NCBI RefSeq assembly: GCF_001897685.1
Contig: NZ_MKUG01000063.1
Coordinates: 1-47,892 of the forward strand
Origin: Thiobacillus sp. 65-1402
GTDB taxonomy: Bacteria > Pseudomonadota > Gammaproteobacteria > Burkholderiales > Thiobacillaceae
DNA: 47,892 bases
Reading direction: 5' to 3'
Translations under genes and position numbers: made by a program
The notes under the pieces: model-generated
What the model was told of the DNA's origin: nothing
Seen by the model: the letters and a program-made list of their open reading frames with translations, nothing else
The model's database searches: none
Shown: positions 26,045-34,878 of the stretch, one piece after another
Layout: the number at the start of each line of letters is the position of its first letter
Position numbering within the stretch: the first letter of the stretch is position 1

Positions 26045-26142
26045 GTTACAAGTTGCAAGTTACAAGTTGCAAGAGCCTGTGAAAGCGCGCGGCACGCCGC
26101 CCGCCAGCCGCCGTCTTGAACCTTGTAACTTGTCGCTTGTAC
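26045..26142. repeat. Heptad-repeat cluster 10 (inverted two-arm form)
   Basis: The left arm (26045-26073) has alternating GTTACAA/GTTGCAA units. The centre is about 40 bp of GC-rich sequence. The right arm (26113-26142) has CTTGAAC, CTTGTAA, CTTGTCG and CTTGTAC units. The arms are inverted relative to each other. It lies between epsD and the CPBP gene, which are on the same strand. Confidence 0.88.
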
Positions 26143-26150
26143 CTGCTTTT

Positions 26151-27113
26151 TTACTTGAGTCCGGAAACGCCTTTGCTGATCGCGTCGGCGTCGGCAGCGG
26201 GCGTGGCGGCCGGAGCCGCGGCGGCGGCCGGGGCGGCCGGCTTCTCGGCTGGCGCCGTGGCTTCCTTGCCGGCATCGGCAAACTCGCCCACATATTCGAT
26301 CTTGGCGGCGGCCTTCAATGCGTCCAGTTCGGCCTTGGCCGCCTTCTGGCGCGCCTCCGCCTGCAACAGGCGGGTGATCGCCGGCTTGGCCTGCTCCAGC
26401 GTCACCGGCTGCACCTGCGAATCCGCCAGCACGACGACCATCAGGCCGTCCGGCGCATTCACCACCATCGCCTGACCGTCGGGCATCTTGGCCAGCTGCG
26501 GCAGCATTTGCAGCGGCAGTTGCTCGGCCGGCTTGACGCCCTGCGCCGCTTTTGCCGGCAGGTTCTCCGCTTTCAGCCAGGCGGCGAAATCGCTCAGGTT
26601 TTTGGATGCACCCAACTGGGCGCGGATCGCATCGTGCCGGTCTGCCGGCGCCTTGATCGAGATTTCCTGCAGGCGATAGATCTTGCGCTGGGCGAACAGC
26701 TCCGGATGCCTGTTGAAGTAATCCGTCACCTCGGCATCGGACGGCTCGGCCGGCGTGCCCAACTTGCGGCCCATGTAGGCCTCGGCCAGAATCTGGCGCC
26801 GCGCGGCATCCAGCGCCTGCACCACCGTGGGATCGCGGTCCAGCTTGTCGGTCAGCGCCTTCTGCGCAATCACCTCCTGATCCACCAGATTGCGCACCAC
26901 CTGCAGCGAAGCCGCCTTGGATTGCTCCTTGTCGAGATTGGGAATGCGCTGCAGCGCGTAGTTCACCTGATGCACCGTGAGCTCGGTGCCGTTGACCTTG
27001 GCCGCCACCTGGGTCGCGGCTTTCTCACCCGTTGCCTCCTCTTTCTTGTCACCGCAACCCGCGATCAGCGCGGCGATCAGCAACGGCAGGACCAGCTTCT
27101 TGTAATTTTGCAT
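26151..27113 (-). CDS. epsD: EpsD-type peptidyl-prolyl cis-trans isomerase lipoprotein
   Basis: 320 residues. A lipoprotein signal (LIAALIAGC, lipobox Cys20) is followed by a SurA-N-like helical region and a parvulin-type PPIase segment (about residues 135-235). The Ala/Pro-rich C-terminal tail is low complexity (about 285-310). EpsD proteins are periplasmic foldases linked to exosortase/methanolan loci and probably help outer-membrane or export components fold. The start has GAGGAAGAC ahead of it. A strong sigma-54 promoter match lies 78 bp upstream. Confidence 0.9.
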   Translation of the reverse strand: MQNYKKLVLPLLIAALIAGCGDKKEEATGEKAATQVAAKVNGTELTVHQVNYALQRIPNLDKEQSKAASLQVVRNLVDQEVIAQKALTDKLDRDPTVVQALDAARRQILAEAYMGRKLGTPAEPSDAEVTDYFNRHPELFAQRKIYRLQEISIKAPADRHDAIRAQLGASKNLSDFAAWLKAENLPAKAAQGVKPAEQLPLQMLPQLAKMPDGQAMVVNAPDGLMVVVLADSQVQPVTLEQAKPAITRLLQAEARQKAAKAELDALKAAAKIEYVGEFADAGKEATAPAEKPAAPAAAAAPAATPAADADAISKGVSGLK

Positions 27114-27190
27114 GTTGTCTTCCTCTTGATCCGGATTATTGGAAATTATGTGTCACGAATGTTACAGCAAGCACACCGACGGAAATCACG

Positions 27191-27206
27191 CGCAGAAAGC
27201 GTGCCA
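27191..27206 (-). promoter_or_regulatory. Candidate sigma-54 promoter of epsD
   Basis: The minus strand reads TGGCACGCTTTCTGCG. The -24 element is perfect (TGGCACG) and the -12 is CTGC, with the required 10 bp between GG and GC. Transcription would start about 65 nt before the epsD ATG. Confidence 0.68.
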
Positions 27207-27326
27207 AATCAAAAATACGTGAAAAATTTTCGATGCGGGACGCAGGCGATTTTATGCGGGCCATCAATTCCCCATAGCGTGGTCGGGCAATGTCGCCATG
27301 CGCGGCTTACTAGATATTCTCTGAGT

Positions 27327-27353
27327 AAAAAAAGCCGGGGACACGCCCCGGAC
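27327..27353 (-). terminator. Intrinsic terminator after the FadL/OmpA gene
   Basis: The minus strand has a CCGGGG/CCCCGG stem with a 5 nt loop followed by seven T residues, 26-50 bp past the stop. It insulates epsD from the upstream barrel gene. Confidence 0.85.
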
Positions 27354-27378
27354 TTGAAAAAGCGAAGCAGTCAGGCGA

Positions 27379-29250
27379 TCAGAATTTCAGTGCCACACCC
27401 GCCGTCACGAGGTCGATGTCATATTCTTTCCGATCGAAGCGTTCCCACTCGACGCGAAGGTTCAGATTGTCGAGCAGCGCGTAGCTGACGCCTACCCCAT
27501 AGTTGGGCTCATAGCTGTCGTCGCCGCTTCGCACCGTGAGTGCAGCACCGTTCTTCACATTAACGTCAGCGAGCATGTAAGCCGCACCCAGCTTGCCCAT
27601 CACCGACAACTTCCCGGTAACCGGATAGCTGAGCACTGCACCCAGGGTCCAGGCATCGGTGTCCAGGTTCGTGACAATCGCCCCGGTTCTGGCCGTCATA
27701 TCGTTGAGATTGGCATAACCCCCCTCAATGGCGAAGTACTTGTTGAACTGGTAGCCGCCGTAAACCTTCCAGCCTTCGGTGCGGGTGTTGGCAGTATCCT
27801 CATCCACGCCACGATACTTCGACTGGCCAACACCCAGGCCCGCGTACCAGCCGTCGAAGTTGATGCCGGCCCAGTCGCCCTCGCCGTATTCTTCCAGCGC
27901 GCCCGGACCCGGATCGAGCACCCAGCCGAAGGTCAAGCCGAACATGTTCTGGTGCATGTTGAACGTGGCGCAGTTAACGATGTTCTGTCCGCACGCCGAT
28001 TGGCTGTTGGAGGCGGCATACATATAGGTGCCAGTTACCTCCAGGTTCTCGTTCGCCTTGTAGGTAAAGCCCACGGAATAATGCTTTTCGACGGTCGCGG
28101 GCGCGAGCAGGTTGAACGTCACTTGGCCGTCAGGGATCGGGGTCTTCCCGTAGTTGTAACCGGCGCGAACAAGCAGCCGGTTGTTCACGCCATATTGCAC
28201 CCCAAGCTTGTAGACCGTCTGGTCTTTCCAGCCAAAGCCCATGCCGTCGTCGTTACCGAGTTCTTTGCTCGAATCCGTTATGGACGGGATACCACCCGGT
28301 CCAAGCGGCGCGCTCATGCCGGGATTGCCCACCGACGCGATATCTCCGTAGTTGATGCGAGTGACATCAGCTGCAATCACCAGATTTTTAACGGGTTTGA
28401 AGGCAATACCAATACCGAAGTTTTCCGGGATATCGAAATCCCCCTGCTCGGCGAAAAGACCACTGTACTTGTCAAATTTCGTCATGTAGGTTCGGGAAGC
28501 ATAGGTCAATCCAAGCGAGAGTCTGTCGCCCATGAATTCACCCAGCCAGCCGATTTTGACCCCCGCCCCATAGCTGTAGTCAAAGCCTTGGTTCGTCAAA
28601 TGTGCAGGATCAGCCGTAATTGTGAATACCTGATCAAACGTCTGAAATGCCTGCAAGCCATAAGCCCTGAAGCGCGTTTCAGCTAACACCAACGAAGCAC
28701 CGATGGCATGATTTTCATTGAGCTTGTAGGCTGCAGTAATCGGAACCAGCACCTGCATCATGTCGACACCGAGTTTCTCGTCGCGCGCAGGAAAAGGTGC
28801 TGTTGGGCCGGGGCCGTCACCATCAAACGAAAAGAAATTTTCAGGATAGGTCGTGTTCATCCCCCCATTTCCGACGACCGCCAATGCAACATGCAACCTG
28901 TCATTCAGCGGCATGCTGAAACCCATTTCCGGCATGATGAAATACTTCGCATCACTTTCCACGCCGCCAAAGAAACCGAATGGGGACGCGCCCCCGGCAT
29001 CACTCCCCACAGCTGCGTAGCGCTCAGGATTGAACACAGCGAATCCCATGTCCCCGCGCATGCCAGTATTGACAGCGTTTGCGGGGTTGGCCGCAGTGGA
29101 CAGGGAATCACGGCCGTAGGCGATGCCCACGCCGCCCATGCCCTGCGAGCGGATACCGAATCCAGGCAGGAAATAACCGTTGGTGGCGTGGGCCGGGAAC
29201 GCGGCCATGCAGGCAGCGACCAGCGCGGCATGTTTCAGTGCAAAACGCAT
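27379..29250 (-). CDS. FadL/OmpP1-type outer-membrane transporter fused to a C-terminal OmpA-like barrel
   Basis: 623 residues from the ATG at 29248-29250, which has GAGGAGG 5 bp upstream. After the signal peptide (ending PAHA), TNGYFLPGFGIRSQGMGG is the N-terminal hatch typical of FadL, and the FadL barrel runs to about residue 450. A short acidic linker follows. Residues of about 460-623 form a second, eight-strand OmpA-like domain (FDGWYAGLGVGQSKYRG ... YGGYQFNKYFAIEGGY ... VGVSYALLDNLNLRVEWERF), ending in a Phe (VALKF). FadL proteins import hydrophobic molecules. Normal members are about 420-470 residues, so the extra barrel is unusual. The single open frame argues against an artefact. 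Confidence 0.85.
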   Translation of the reverse strand: MRFALKHAALVAACMAAFPAHATNGYFLPGFGIRSQGMGGVGIAYGRDSLSTAANPANAVNTGMRGDMGFAVFNPERYAAVGSDAGGASPFGFFGGVESDAKYFIMPEMGFSMPLNDRLHVALAVVGNGGMNTTYPENFFSFDGDGPGPTAPFPARDEKLGVDMMQVLVPITAAYKLNENHAIGASLVLAETRFRAYGLQAFQTFDQVFTITADPAHLTNQGFDYSYGAGVKIGWLGEFMGDRLSLGLTYASRTYMTKFDKYSGLFAEQGDFDIPENFGIGIAFKPVKNLVIAADVTRINYGDIASVGNPGMSAPLGPGGIPSITDSSKELGNDDGMGFGWKDQTVYKLGVQYGVNNRLLVRAGYNYGKTPIPDGQVTFNLLAPATVEKHYSVGFTYKANENLEVTGTYMYAASNSQSACGQNIVNCATFNMHQNMFGLTFGWVLDPGPGALEEYGEGDWAGINFDGWYAGLGVGQSKYRGVDEDTANTRTEGWKVYGGYQFNKYFAIEGGYANLNDMTARTGAIVTNLDTDAWTLGAVLSYPVTGKLSVMGKLGAAYMLADVNVKNGAALTVRSGDDSYEPNYGVGVSYALLDNLNLRVEWERFDRKEYDIDLVTAGVALKF

Positions 29251-29496
29251 AAACTCCTCCTCAAATTTCTTATTTGACAAGCCAAAAAACAGGTGAACTT
29301 TTCTAATTCGTTCATTAAAAAACTACGCGCTTTTACCTAAGCGGGGGAATTTACGGCCAATTCCACCTGCAAGGCTTACGCGTCCGATGCAAATTTACTA
29401 CATAAACCAGTACTAAATAACCATTCTGCCCCATGCCAAAAAAAACCAGCGGGTTTCCCCGCCGGATGATCCACTACTGCACCCGGGACAGCCGCA

Positions 29497-30606
29497 TCAG
29501 GCCATCTGCCGGCGTCGACGCGCCGCCATGCCGCCGACCAGACCCAAGCCGGCCAACATCATGGCGTAGGTTTCGGCTTCGGGTACCGCTGCCGGCATGT
29601 AATCCGAGAAGCCGTCCGGGTTGACATAGGTCAGTTCACGTGTGCCATCGGCACGCAGCAGAAAGGCATAACCGGCAAAGGAATTGGCATGCCAGGTTGC
29701 GCCTTCGGTCCCCGCGTCCACGATCTGAACGTCCGGGGTGCCGTCATTCAGCACCCAGACGCCATTCGGGATGACCCCTGCGCCAAGAAAGGACACGTCG
29801 TTCTGCCAGGCAGGATCAAGTTCTCCCGTCACCGGGTTGGTGTTGTTTTCCACCGCGCTGCCGCTATAAACCTGCGCGACCCCGCCATTGGTGGTCACAT
29901 TGACTTCGTAACTGCCGTAGCTGCGCATCACGAAATCGGGGACGAGCTGCGTCGAGGAAAAGCTGGGCGTCATGCCCGGCACCATCTCGAAATAGACGTC
30001 GAAGGCGAAGTCGAATTTCACCTGCCCCGCCATGCGCTCCAGTGAATTGGGATCGGTCGCCAGCACCGAGCCGCACCAGCCCGTCGCGTCCGACACCGCA
30101 TAGGGCTGGAAGTTGATCTTGCTGTCCAAGGTCTGAATCGGATCGACGCCGTTGTTGTAACGGAACACATCGTAATACTGGAACGACATGTCGTTTTTGG
30201 CGATGTAGTAGTTGCCCGCCTTGTCGATGGTCATGTTGTTGAAGGTGCTGCCCCCCACCGTCGTGTAGCCCCACATGAAGAAGTTCACGCTGCCGTCCAT
30301 ATTGGCATTGTTGTAGGTAGGCGTGCTGGTGAAGTCGCCATACACGGTGTGCGCCGGATCGGATGTCTGCCAGTCCGGGTCCTTGGTGACCACGTTCTGG
30401 ATCTGGCCGACTCTCGACGCATCGAAGCCCGAGCCGACCTGGAAGTCCCCGGCGCCGACACCAGTCGGGCCGGTGTAGCCACCGTCATTGAAGGTAATGG
30501 TGCCTGCGGAGGTGTAGGTCGCGGCATCAATGGTGGTCGTAAAGGTTGCGGCAAAAGCCGGCGTGGCAAACAACGCCGACACCAGCACGGTCAGCTTGCG
30601 TTTCAT
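29497..30606 (-). CDS. PEP-CTERM sorting-domain protein
   Basis: 369 residues: an N-terminal signal peptide (LVSALFATPAFA), a Thr/Asn/Gly-rich body with no recognised enzyme motif, and a C-terminal sorting tag VPEAETYAMMLAGLGLVG followed by a hydrophobic helix and the basic AARRRRQMA tail. It is exported and expected to be cut by XrtB after the PEP-like motif. The gene has a clear GGGGGG ribosome-binding region upstream and lies after a terminator. Confidence 0.9.
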   Translation of the reverse strand: MKRKLTVLVSALFATPAFAATFTTTIDAATYTSAGTITFNDGGYTGPTGVGAGDFQVGSGFDASRVGQIQNVVTKDPDWQTSDPAHTVYGDFTSTPTYNNANMDGSVNFFMWGYTTVGGSTFNNMTIDKAGNYYIAKNDMSFQYYDVFRYNNGVDPIQTLDSKINFQPYAVSDATGWCGSVLATDPNSLERMAGQVKFDFAFDVYFEMVPGMTPSFSSTQLVPDFVMRSYGSYEVNVTTNGGVAQVYSGSAVENNTNPVTGELDPAWQNDVSFLGAGVIPNGVWVLNDGTPDVQIVDAGTEGATWHANSFAGYAFLLRADGTRELTYVNPDGFSDYMPAAVPEAETYAMMLAGLGLVGGMAARRRRQMA

Positions 30607-30624
30607 GGTTGCTCCCCCCTTATC

Positions 30625-30659
30625 GGTATAAAAAGATACGGCGGGTCGCCCCGCCGTAT
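30625..30659 (-). terminator. Intrinsic terminator between the two PEP-CTERM genes
   Basis: A perfect 10 bp stem (ATACGGCGGG with its complement) and 4 nt loop, followed on the minus strand by CTTTTTAT. The opposite side is also T-rich, so it may work in both directions. It separates transcription of the two genes. Confidence 0.85.
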
Positions 30660-30734
30660 TTCTTTAGGCTTACCCGGCCACAGCACAGCCGGATACGCGA
30701 ATCAGCCCGGAATTGAATCCGAGGCCGTTCACGT

Positions 30735-31349
30735 TCAGGCCATCAGCTTGCGGCGGCGCACGGCGAAGCCCACCAGGCCCAGACCGGCCAGCATCATGCC
30801 GTAGGTCGAAGCCTCGGGAACAGCCGCGACGGTTCCGGTCATGGTCCAGACGCCGGTCATGCCATCAAACGCACCGCCCACCACAGTCGCCGACCAGCCG
30901 ATGTTGTAGTTGCCCAGCGCATCGACGGTACCGGTGGCGATGCCGCCCTGGCCGAAGTTGTTGCCGTTCCAGAAGGCGGTCCAGGCCGACAGGTCGGCGG
31001 TCATGGCACCGCCAAGAGTGCCGCTGGCCGTGGGAGCAGTGGCGCTGCCGCCTGCAGCAGTACCACCGAACGGCGTATAGCTGCCACTGGACAGGTAAGC
31101 GCCAACCGGCCCGAAGAAGCCGAAGTTGAACAACTGGCCAGCAGGCATGGAGACGTTGATCTTTTGGTTGTTACCAGCCAGCAGGTCCAGGCCCGGAGTG
31201 ATGTTGGCAGCAATGAAGTTGCCGCCCGCACCTGCCATGGCAAACGTACCACCAGTCACGGTCATGGAGCTGAAGTCAACAGCCTGTGCGCTCATTGCAG
31301 CGGTAGCCAGAACAGCAGCGGCAGCGAGTTTAGTCATTGTGAATTTCAT
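30735..31349 (-). CDS. PEP-CTERM sorting-domain protein
   Basis: 204 residues. The signal peptide (AAVLATAAMSAQA) is followed by a Gly/Ala/Thr-rich small beta domain, then VPEASTYGMMLAGLGLVG, a hydrophobic helix and a basic VRRRKLMA end. It has an AGGAGA ribosome-binding site and a sigma-54 promoter match 116 bp upstream. No catalytic motif is visible; it may be a structural matrix protein. Confidence 0.9.
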   Translation of the reverse strand: MKFTMTKLAAAAVLATAAMSAQAVDFSSMTVTGGTFAMAGAGGNFIAANITPGLDLLAGNNQKINVSMPAGQLFNFGFFGPVGAYLSSGSYTPFGGTAAGGSATAPTASGTLGGAMTADLSAWTAFWNGNNFGQGGIATGTVDALGNYNIGWSATVVGGAFDGMTGVWTMTGTVAAVPEASTYGMMLAGLGLVGFAVRRRKLMA

Positions 31350-31464
31350 TTTTTAAGTCTCCTCATGTAGATATGTATCGATCGATTTATCAACTACATC
31401 CTCCTGCCACATGGTGTAAATATTCTTTGCACCGAATAGTTCCCTTCGCGGCGACAAGCATTTA

Positions 31465-31480
31465 GCAATGGCCGTTCCAG
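31465..31480 (-). promoter_or_regulatory. Candidate sigma-54 promoter of a PEP-CTERM gene
   Basis: The minus strand reads TGGAACGGCCATTGCT, one mismatch from TGGCAC-N5-TTGCW, with 10 bp between GG and GC. The predicted leader to the start at 31349 is about 105 nt. Confidence 0.65.
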
Positions 31481-32314
31481 CTTTGCGGTATTTTTATTTA
31501 TGGCTTTTGCAATCAAGCATTTAACAATTTGATTTGGTTGTTTCGGGTGTTGTTGATAGTAGGTTAGGACCATGCCTGTAAAATAATCCGACAAAAGCAT
31601 CCCGCCAAAACCGGCCAAACAGGCCCACCAGGATGAAATCCTGGCCAGGATTCGGGCTTTGATTTTCGATTAGTCGTTTCATATCAAACTGTTGGTATTT
31701 TCATACTGCTTTTTATTCATGTGTAAAATTTATCGACAAGTTGTTTTTTATATATTTTTTTGATGGAAGCGTTAGCCCTGCCGGACACGGCCCCTCGGAC
31801 TGCTTGCGCCTCGCCGCATTCGAGCCGGCGGGCGGGTTAAATGCACCCCGGGCAGCGGCGCTATTGGGGCGGCGGGCAATGTTTGAACCCATCGGTGTTT
31901 TTCGCGCCGTCCCTATGGGGCGCTGCTTTCAGCGCCTATCGACTCGCCCCTCCCACGCCATCTCACGCAGTCCGGGCGAACCGGGCTTCAATGCCGCTTC
32001 AAACTTGATCGGGCCGAATCGATCAATCCCCAGCCTGGCCACGGCGTCGATCGGCGGCACCTGAGCGGGGCCACCACGGCGCTTTTTCGGCGATTCCCGT
32101 TGCCTCCGCCCAAGCCACGCCGGGGGTGGCTGCCTTTAATCCGGGCATGCAATCAAGGGACGACGTATCGCGGCAAGGACGCGGGTATGCGCTTGTCGAC
32201 CGATCGGCCGAACCGGGGCCTGCCCTGGCGGGCGCACCTGAATACGAGCATTCCGGCAGGCAATCCGTGGGAAATATCGAGGGCGAGTGTCTCGGATGTG
32301 AGAGCGGCGGGCGT

Positions 32315-32436
32315 AAAGATTCAGGATTCAAGATTCAGCAGGCGGATGCCCTGCGCAGGCGGCAGCCCCTTGCAACTTGCAACTTGCAACTTGCAACTTG
32401 CAACTTGCAACTTGCAACTTGAATCTTGAATCTTGT
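32315..32436. repeat. Heptad-repeat cluster 11 (seven TTGCAAC units plus two TTGAATC)
   Basis: The left arm has degenerate GATTCAG/GATTCAA units. The centre is GC-rich, about 30 bp. The right arm has exactly seven tandem TTGCAAC units followed by two TTGAATC units and a final TTG. Its 7+2 architecture equals that of cluster 2, with C in place of T at the variable position. It ends at the stop codon of the sugar transferase gene. Confidence 0.92.
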
Positions 32437-32441
32437 CTCTT

Positions 32442-33824
32442 TCAGTACGCGTTCTGGTCGCGCCAGACGACGGCAAGGGTCTTGCCGATGATCATGAGGT
32501 CGAAGCCGAGCGACCAGTTGCGCATGTAGTCGATGTCGTACTGGATGCGGGCGCGCATCTTGTCGAGGGTTTCGGTTTCGCCCCTGAGGCCGTTGACCTG
32601 GGCCCAGCCGGTGATGCCGGGCTTGACCTTGTGGCGCAGCATGTAGCCCTTGATGAGCTTGCGGTACTGCTCGTTGTGGGCGACGGCGTGGGGGCGCGGG
32701 CCGACCACGCTCATGCGGCCCTGCAGGACGTTGATGAACTGCGGCAGTTCGTCGAGCGAGGTGCGGCGGATGAAGGCGCCGAAGCGGGTGATGCGGGGGT
32801 CGCTGCGGCAGGCCTGGTTGATGGTGCCGCCGTCTTCGCAGACGCGCATGGAGCGGAACTTGTAGACGAGGATTTCCTGGCCGTCGAGGCCGTAGCGGCG
32901 CTGCTTGAAGATGACGGCGCCGGGCGACGACAGCTTGACGCCAACGGCCAGAACAAGCAGCAGCGGCCAGATCATCAGCAGGATGAGGCTGGCGATGACG
33001 AGGTCGCTGATGCGCTTGCCGATGCCGGACACGCCGAGGGTGGGGGTTTCGGTGAGCGCTACCACCGGCATGCCGTGGATGTGGTCGACCCGCGCCTGGA
33101 TGAGATCGGAAACGAAGATATCCGGCACGAAATAGACCGAGGCGGTGGTGTCGCGCAGGGCGTCGAGCAGGCTCAGGGTGCGCGGCTGCGCGGCCATCGG
33201 CAGGGTGATGTAGACGAGATCGATGCCGTTGCGGTTGACGTAGTCGGGGATGTCGGCCAGCCGTCCGAGCAGCTTTTTCGGATCGGTCAGCTCGGTGCGT
33301 TCGATGGCGCGGTCGTCGAAGAAGCCGACCACGTCCACGCCCAGCGCGCTGTCGTTGACGAAGCGGCCGCGCAATTCGGTGCCGAGATGCCCCGCGCCGA
33401 CGATAAGGGCGCGGCGGCGCCCGCCTTCCAGCAGCAGCAGGCGCGGCAGCAGCTTGCGCACCACCCGGTGCGCCACCCACATGGCGACGGGGGTGGCGAG
33501 CATCCACGCCATCACCAGATCGGGGGGGAACCAGTCGAGATAGCCGGTGGAATAGCCGAACAGCAGGATCAGCCCGGACAGAAAGAACCAGGGGATGACG
33601 ACCTCGTTCCAGAAGGCGCGCAGGGTGACTTCGGGCCACTTGCCGGGAAAGGTCAGGGTGAAGACGATCAGGGCCAGGATGGGATACGGGCCGCGGAACG
33701 GCTCGCCGTAATACAGCGTGCAGCCGATCAGCACCAGCACGGCCACGAAGGGGTCGAGCAGGATCTTGGTCAACGAGACGACGGAAAGCTGCTGCCGGAA
33801 CAGCCACTGGTTATGGTTCGTCAT
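32442..33824 (-). CDS. Undecaprenyl-phosphate sugar phosphotransferase (polyisoprenyl-phosphate hexose-1-phosphate transferase)
   Basis: About 460 residues: four to five N-terminal membrane spans, a soluble Rossmann-like domain (ALIVGAGHLGTELRGRF), then the C-terminal bacterial sugar-transferase domain. In the latter, QRRYGLDGQEILVYKFRSM, TSLDELPQFINVLQGRMS and VGPRPHAVAHNEQY are the catalytic signatures. It corresponds to EpsB/WcaJ and starts the lipid-linked glycan by moving hexose-1-phosphate to undecaprenyl phosphate. ATG (33824) follows an adjacent GTG; GGAG is unusually close. Confidence 0.92.
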   Translation of the reverse strand: MTNHNQWLFRQQLSVVSLTKILLDPFVAVLVLIGCTLYYGEPFRGPYPILALIVFTLTFPGKWPEVTLRAFWNEVVIPWFFLSGLILLFGYSTGYLDWFPPDLVMAWMLATPVAMWVAHRVVRKLLPRLLLLEGGRRRALIVGAGHLGTELRGRFVNDSALGVDVVGFFDDRAIERTELTDPKKLLGRLADIPDYVNRNGIDLVYITLPMAAQPRTLSLLDALRDTTASVYFVPDIFVSDLIQARVDHIHGMPVVALTETPTLGVSGIGKRISDLVIASLILLMIWPLLLVLAVGVKLSSPGAVIFKQRRYGLDGQEILVYKFRSMRVCEDGGTINQACRSDPRITRFGAFIRRTSLDELPQFINVLQGRMSVVGPRPHAVAHNEQYRKLIKGYMLRHKVKPGITGWAQVNGLRGETETLDKMRARIQYDIDYMRNWSLGFDLMIIGKTLAVVWRDQNAY

Positions 33825-34042
33825 CACTCCAAACGCATCGTCGCGATGCGGATTCTCTGGCGGCCTGCGGGCAGGCGTTGTATTTATCGTTTATTGGCGT
33901 GCGCCCTGCCGGTATCCGGCAAGGTGCCCATTATCCAACAAAAGTACTATTGCAAGTTCATCACATCTTTCTATGCGGAGATTGGCGGCTGCGCTTGAGG
34001 CGTTTTCTCCCGGCAAGGCTTCAATCCCGCGACGCCGGTGCA

Positions 34043-34074
34043 AAAACAAGGACGGCCTCCGAAGAGGCCGTCCT
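34043..34074 (-). terminator. Intrinsic terminator after a PEP-CTERM gene
   Basis: A perfect 11 bp stem (AGGACGGCCTC and complement) with loop CGAA on the plus strand. On the minus strand it is followed by TTGTTTTTG. It lies 20-50 bp past the stop at 34094. Confidence 0.85.
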
Positions 34075-34093
34075 CTGCAGCAGCCGCAAGGCA

Positions 34094-34810
34094 TCAGGCA
34101 GGCAGCCGGGCGCGGCGACGCGCCATGAAACCCACCAGGCCGAGGCCGGCCAGCATCATGGCGTAGGTTTCGGCTTCGGGGATCGGGCTGGTGGCGACGT
34201 GGAGGTTGACCGCGTCTTTCCAGATTTCGGCCGCGCTGTTCGGTCCGGTAGTGGCAAACAACTGGTTCGACAGGGTGAGCTTGACGCTGCTCACCACGCC
34301 ATCGGCCCCGCCCCAGCCGGTTCCCGGCAAGGCGATTCCCGCAGCGCCGGTCCAGGCATGGGTGCCGGGGACGCCCAGGCCGCTTGCCGTGATACTCCCC
34401 GACAGCGAGTTGGCCGTCGTGCCTTCGATATCCAGCGCGGACAGATAGCCCGTCGCGCCGGCGGTGGCCGAGGTTCCGGACAGGCTGTAGCTGCCGCCTT
34501 CGGACAGGCTGAAGGACGACAGCGCCAGCGTGCTCAGGTAGGCATCGTTGATGCTGACCTGGACGATCACGTTCTGACTCTTGAACCCGGGCGCCCCGTT
34601 GGCGGACGTGGCCTTGAACGCCGCGGTGGGCGCAAAGACGAGGTCATCGCCGACCAGCGAGGCCGTGCCGAACAGGCCCGGATCGGTGATGAACGTGTAG
34701 GTCAGATAGGTGCCCACCAGAGGGGCGGGAATGGCCGCCAGGGCATTGCCGGCGAGCAGCGCAACAGTAAAGCCCATCACCGCCTGCGCGGTTTTTTTGC
34801 AAGTTCTCAT
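34094..34810 (-). CDS. PEP-CTERM sorting-domain protein
   Basis: 238 residues. The signal peptide (MGFTVALLAGNALA) is followed by a beta-rich body, then IPEAETYAMMLAGLGLVGF, a helix and an Arg-rich end (MARRRARLPA). The tag is nearly identical to that of the protein at 29497-30606, implying one shared sorting enzyme. A GGAGGAGG ribosome-binding site precedes the start. It lies 68 bp downstream of another PEP-CTERM gene on the same strand. Confidence 0.9.
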   Translation of the reverse strand: MRTCKKTAQAVMGFTVALLAGNALAAIPAPLVGTYLTYTFITDPGLFGTASLVGDDLVFAPTAAFKATSANGAPGFKSQNVIVQVSINDAYLSTLALSSFSLSEGGSYSLSGTSATAGATGYLSALDIEGTTANSLSGSITASGLGVPGTHAWTGAAGIALPGTGWGGADGVVSSVKLTLSNQLFATTGPNSAAEIWKDAVNLHVATSPIPEAETYAMMLAGLGLVGFMARRRARLPA

Positions 34811-34878
34811 TTTCCTCCTCCTGCCTCTCTTTATATTTGTGTGGTGTTGTTATCGGTGCTGCCTTGCGGATAGCGCCT

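Larger units (their letters stand above)
31350..32441. other. 1.1 kb region without a convincing gene
   Basis: The first ~400 bp are AT-rich and hold the sigma-54 promoter and leader of the PEP-CTERM gene. From about 31780 the sequence is GC-rich, with several short inverted repeats (for example GGCGCTG-CTTT-CAGCGCC near 31918-31935). On the minus strand around 31920-32110 there is a short protein-like stretch (VPPIDAVARLGIDRFGPIKF) with no start codon, possibly a gene remnant. The last ~120 bp are heptad cluster 11. No RNA family is recognised. Confidence 0.5.

Noticed and set aside
25305..27488. Very long plus-strand frame opposite epsD and the CPBP gene
   Set aside because: It is a GC-rich antisense shadow: no family motifs, and it covers three well-supported minus-strand genes and a repeat cluster. 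The same applies to long frames opposite galE (603-2491), the sugar transferase (32433-33998), pilR (37692-39089) and petB (41609-43102).
31352..31411. A 19-20 codon upstream frame ending just before the PEP-CTERM start (leader peptide idea)
   Set aside because: No ribosome-binding site in front of its ATG and no run of regulatory codons or attenuator-like hairpins, so it is probably chance.
31394..31618. Minus-strand 74-codon frame upstream of a PEP-CTERM gene
   Set aside because: No ribosome-binding site or family resemblance, and it overlaps the sigma-54 promoter and AT-rich leader.
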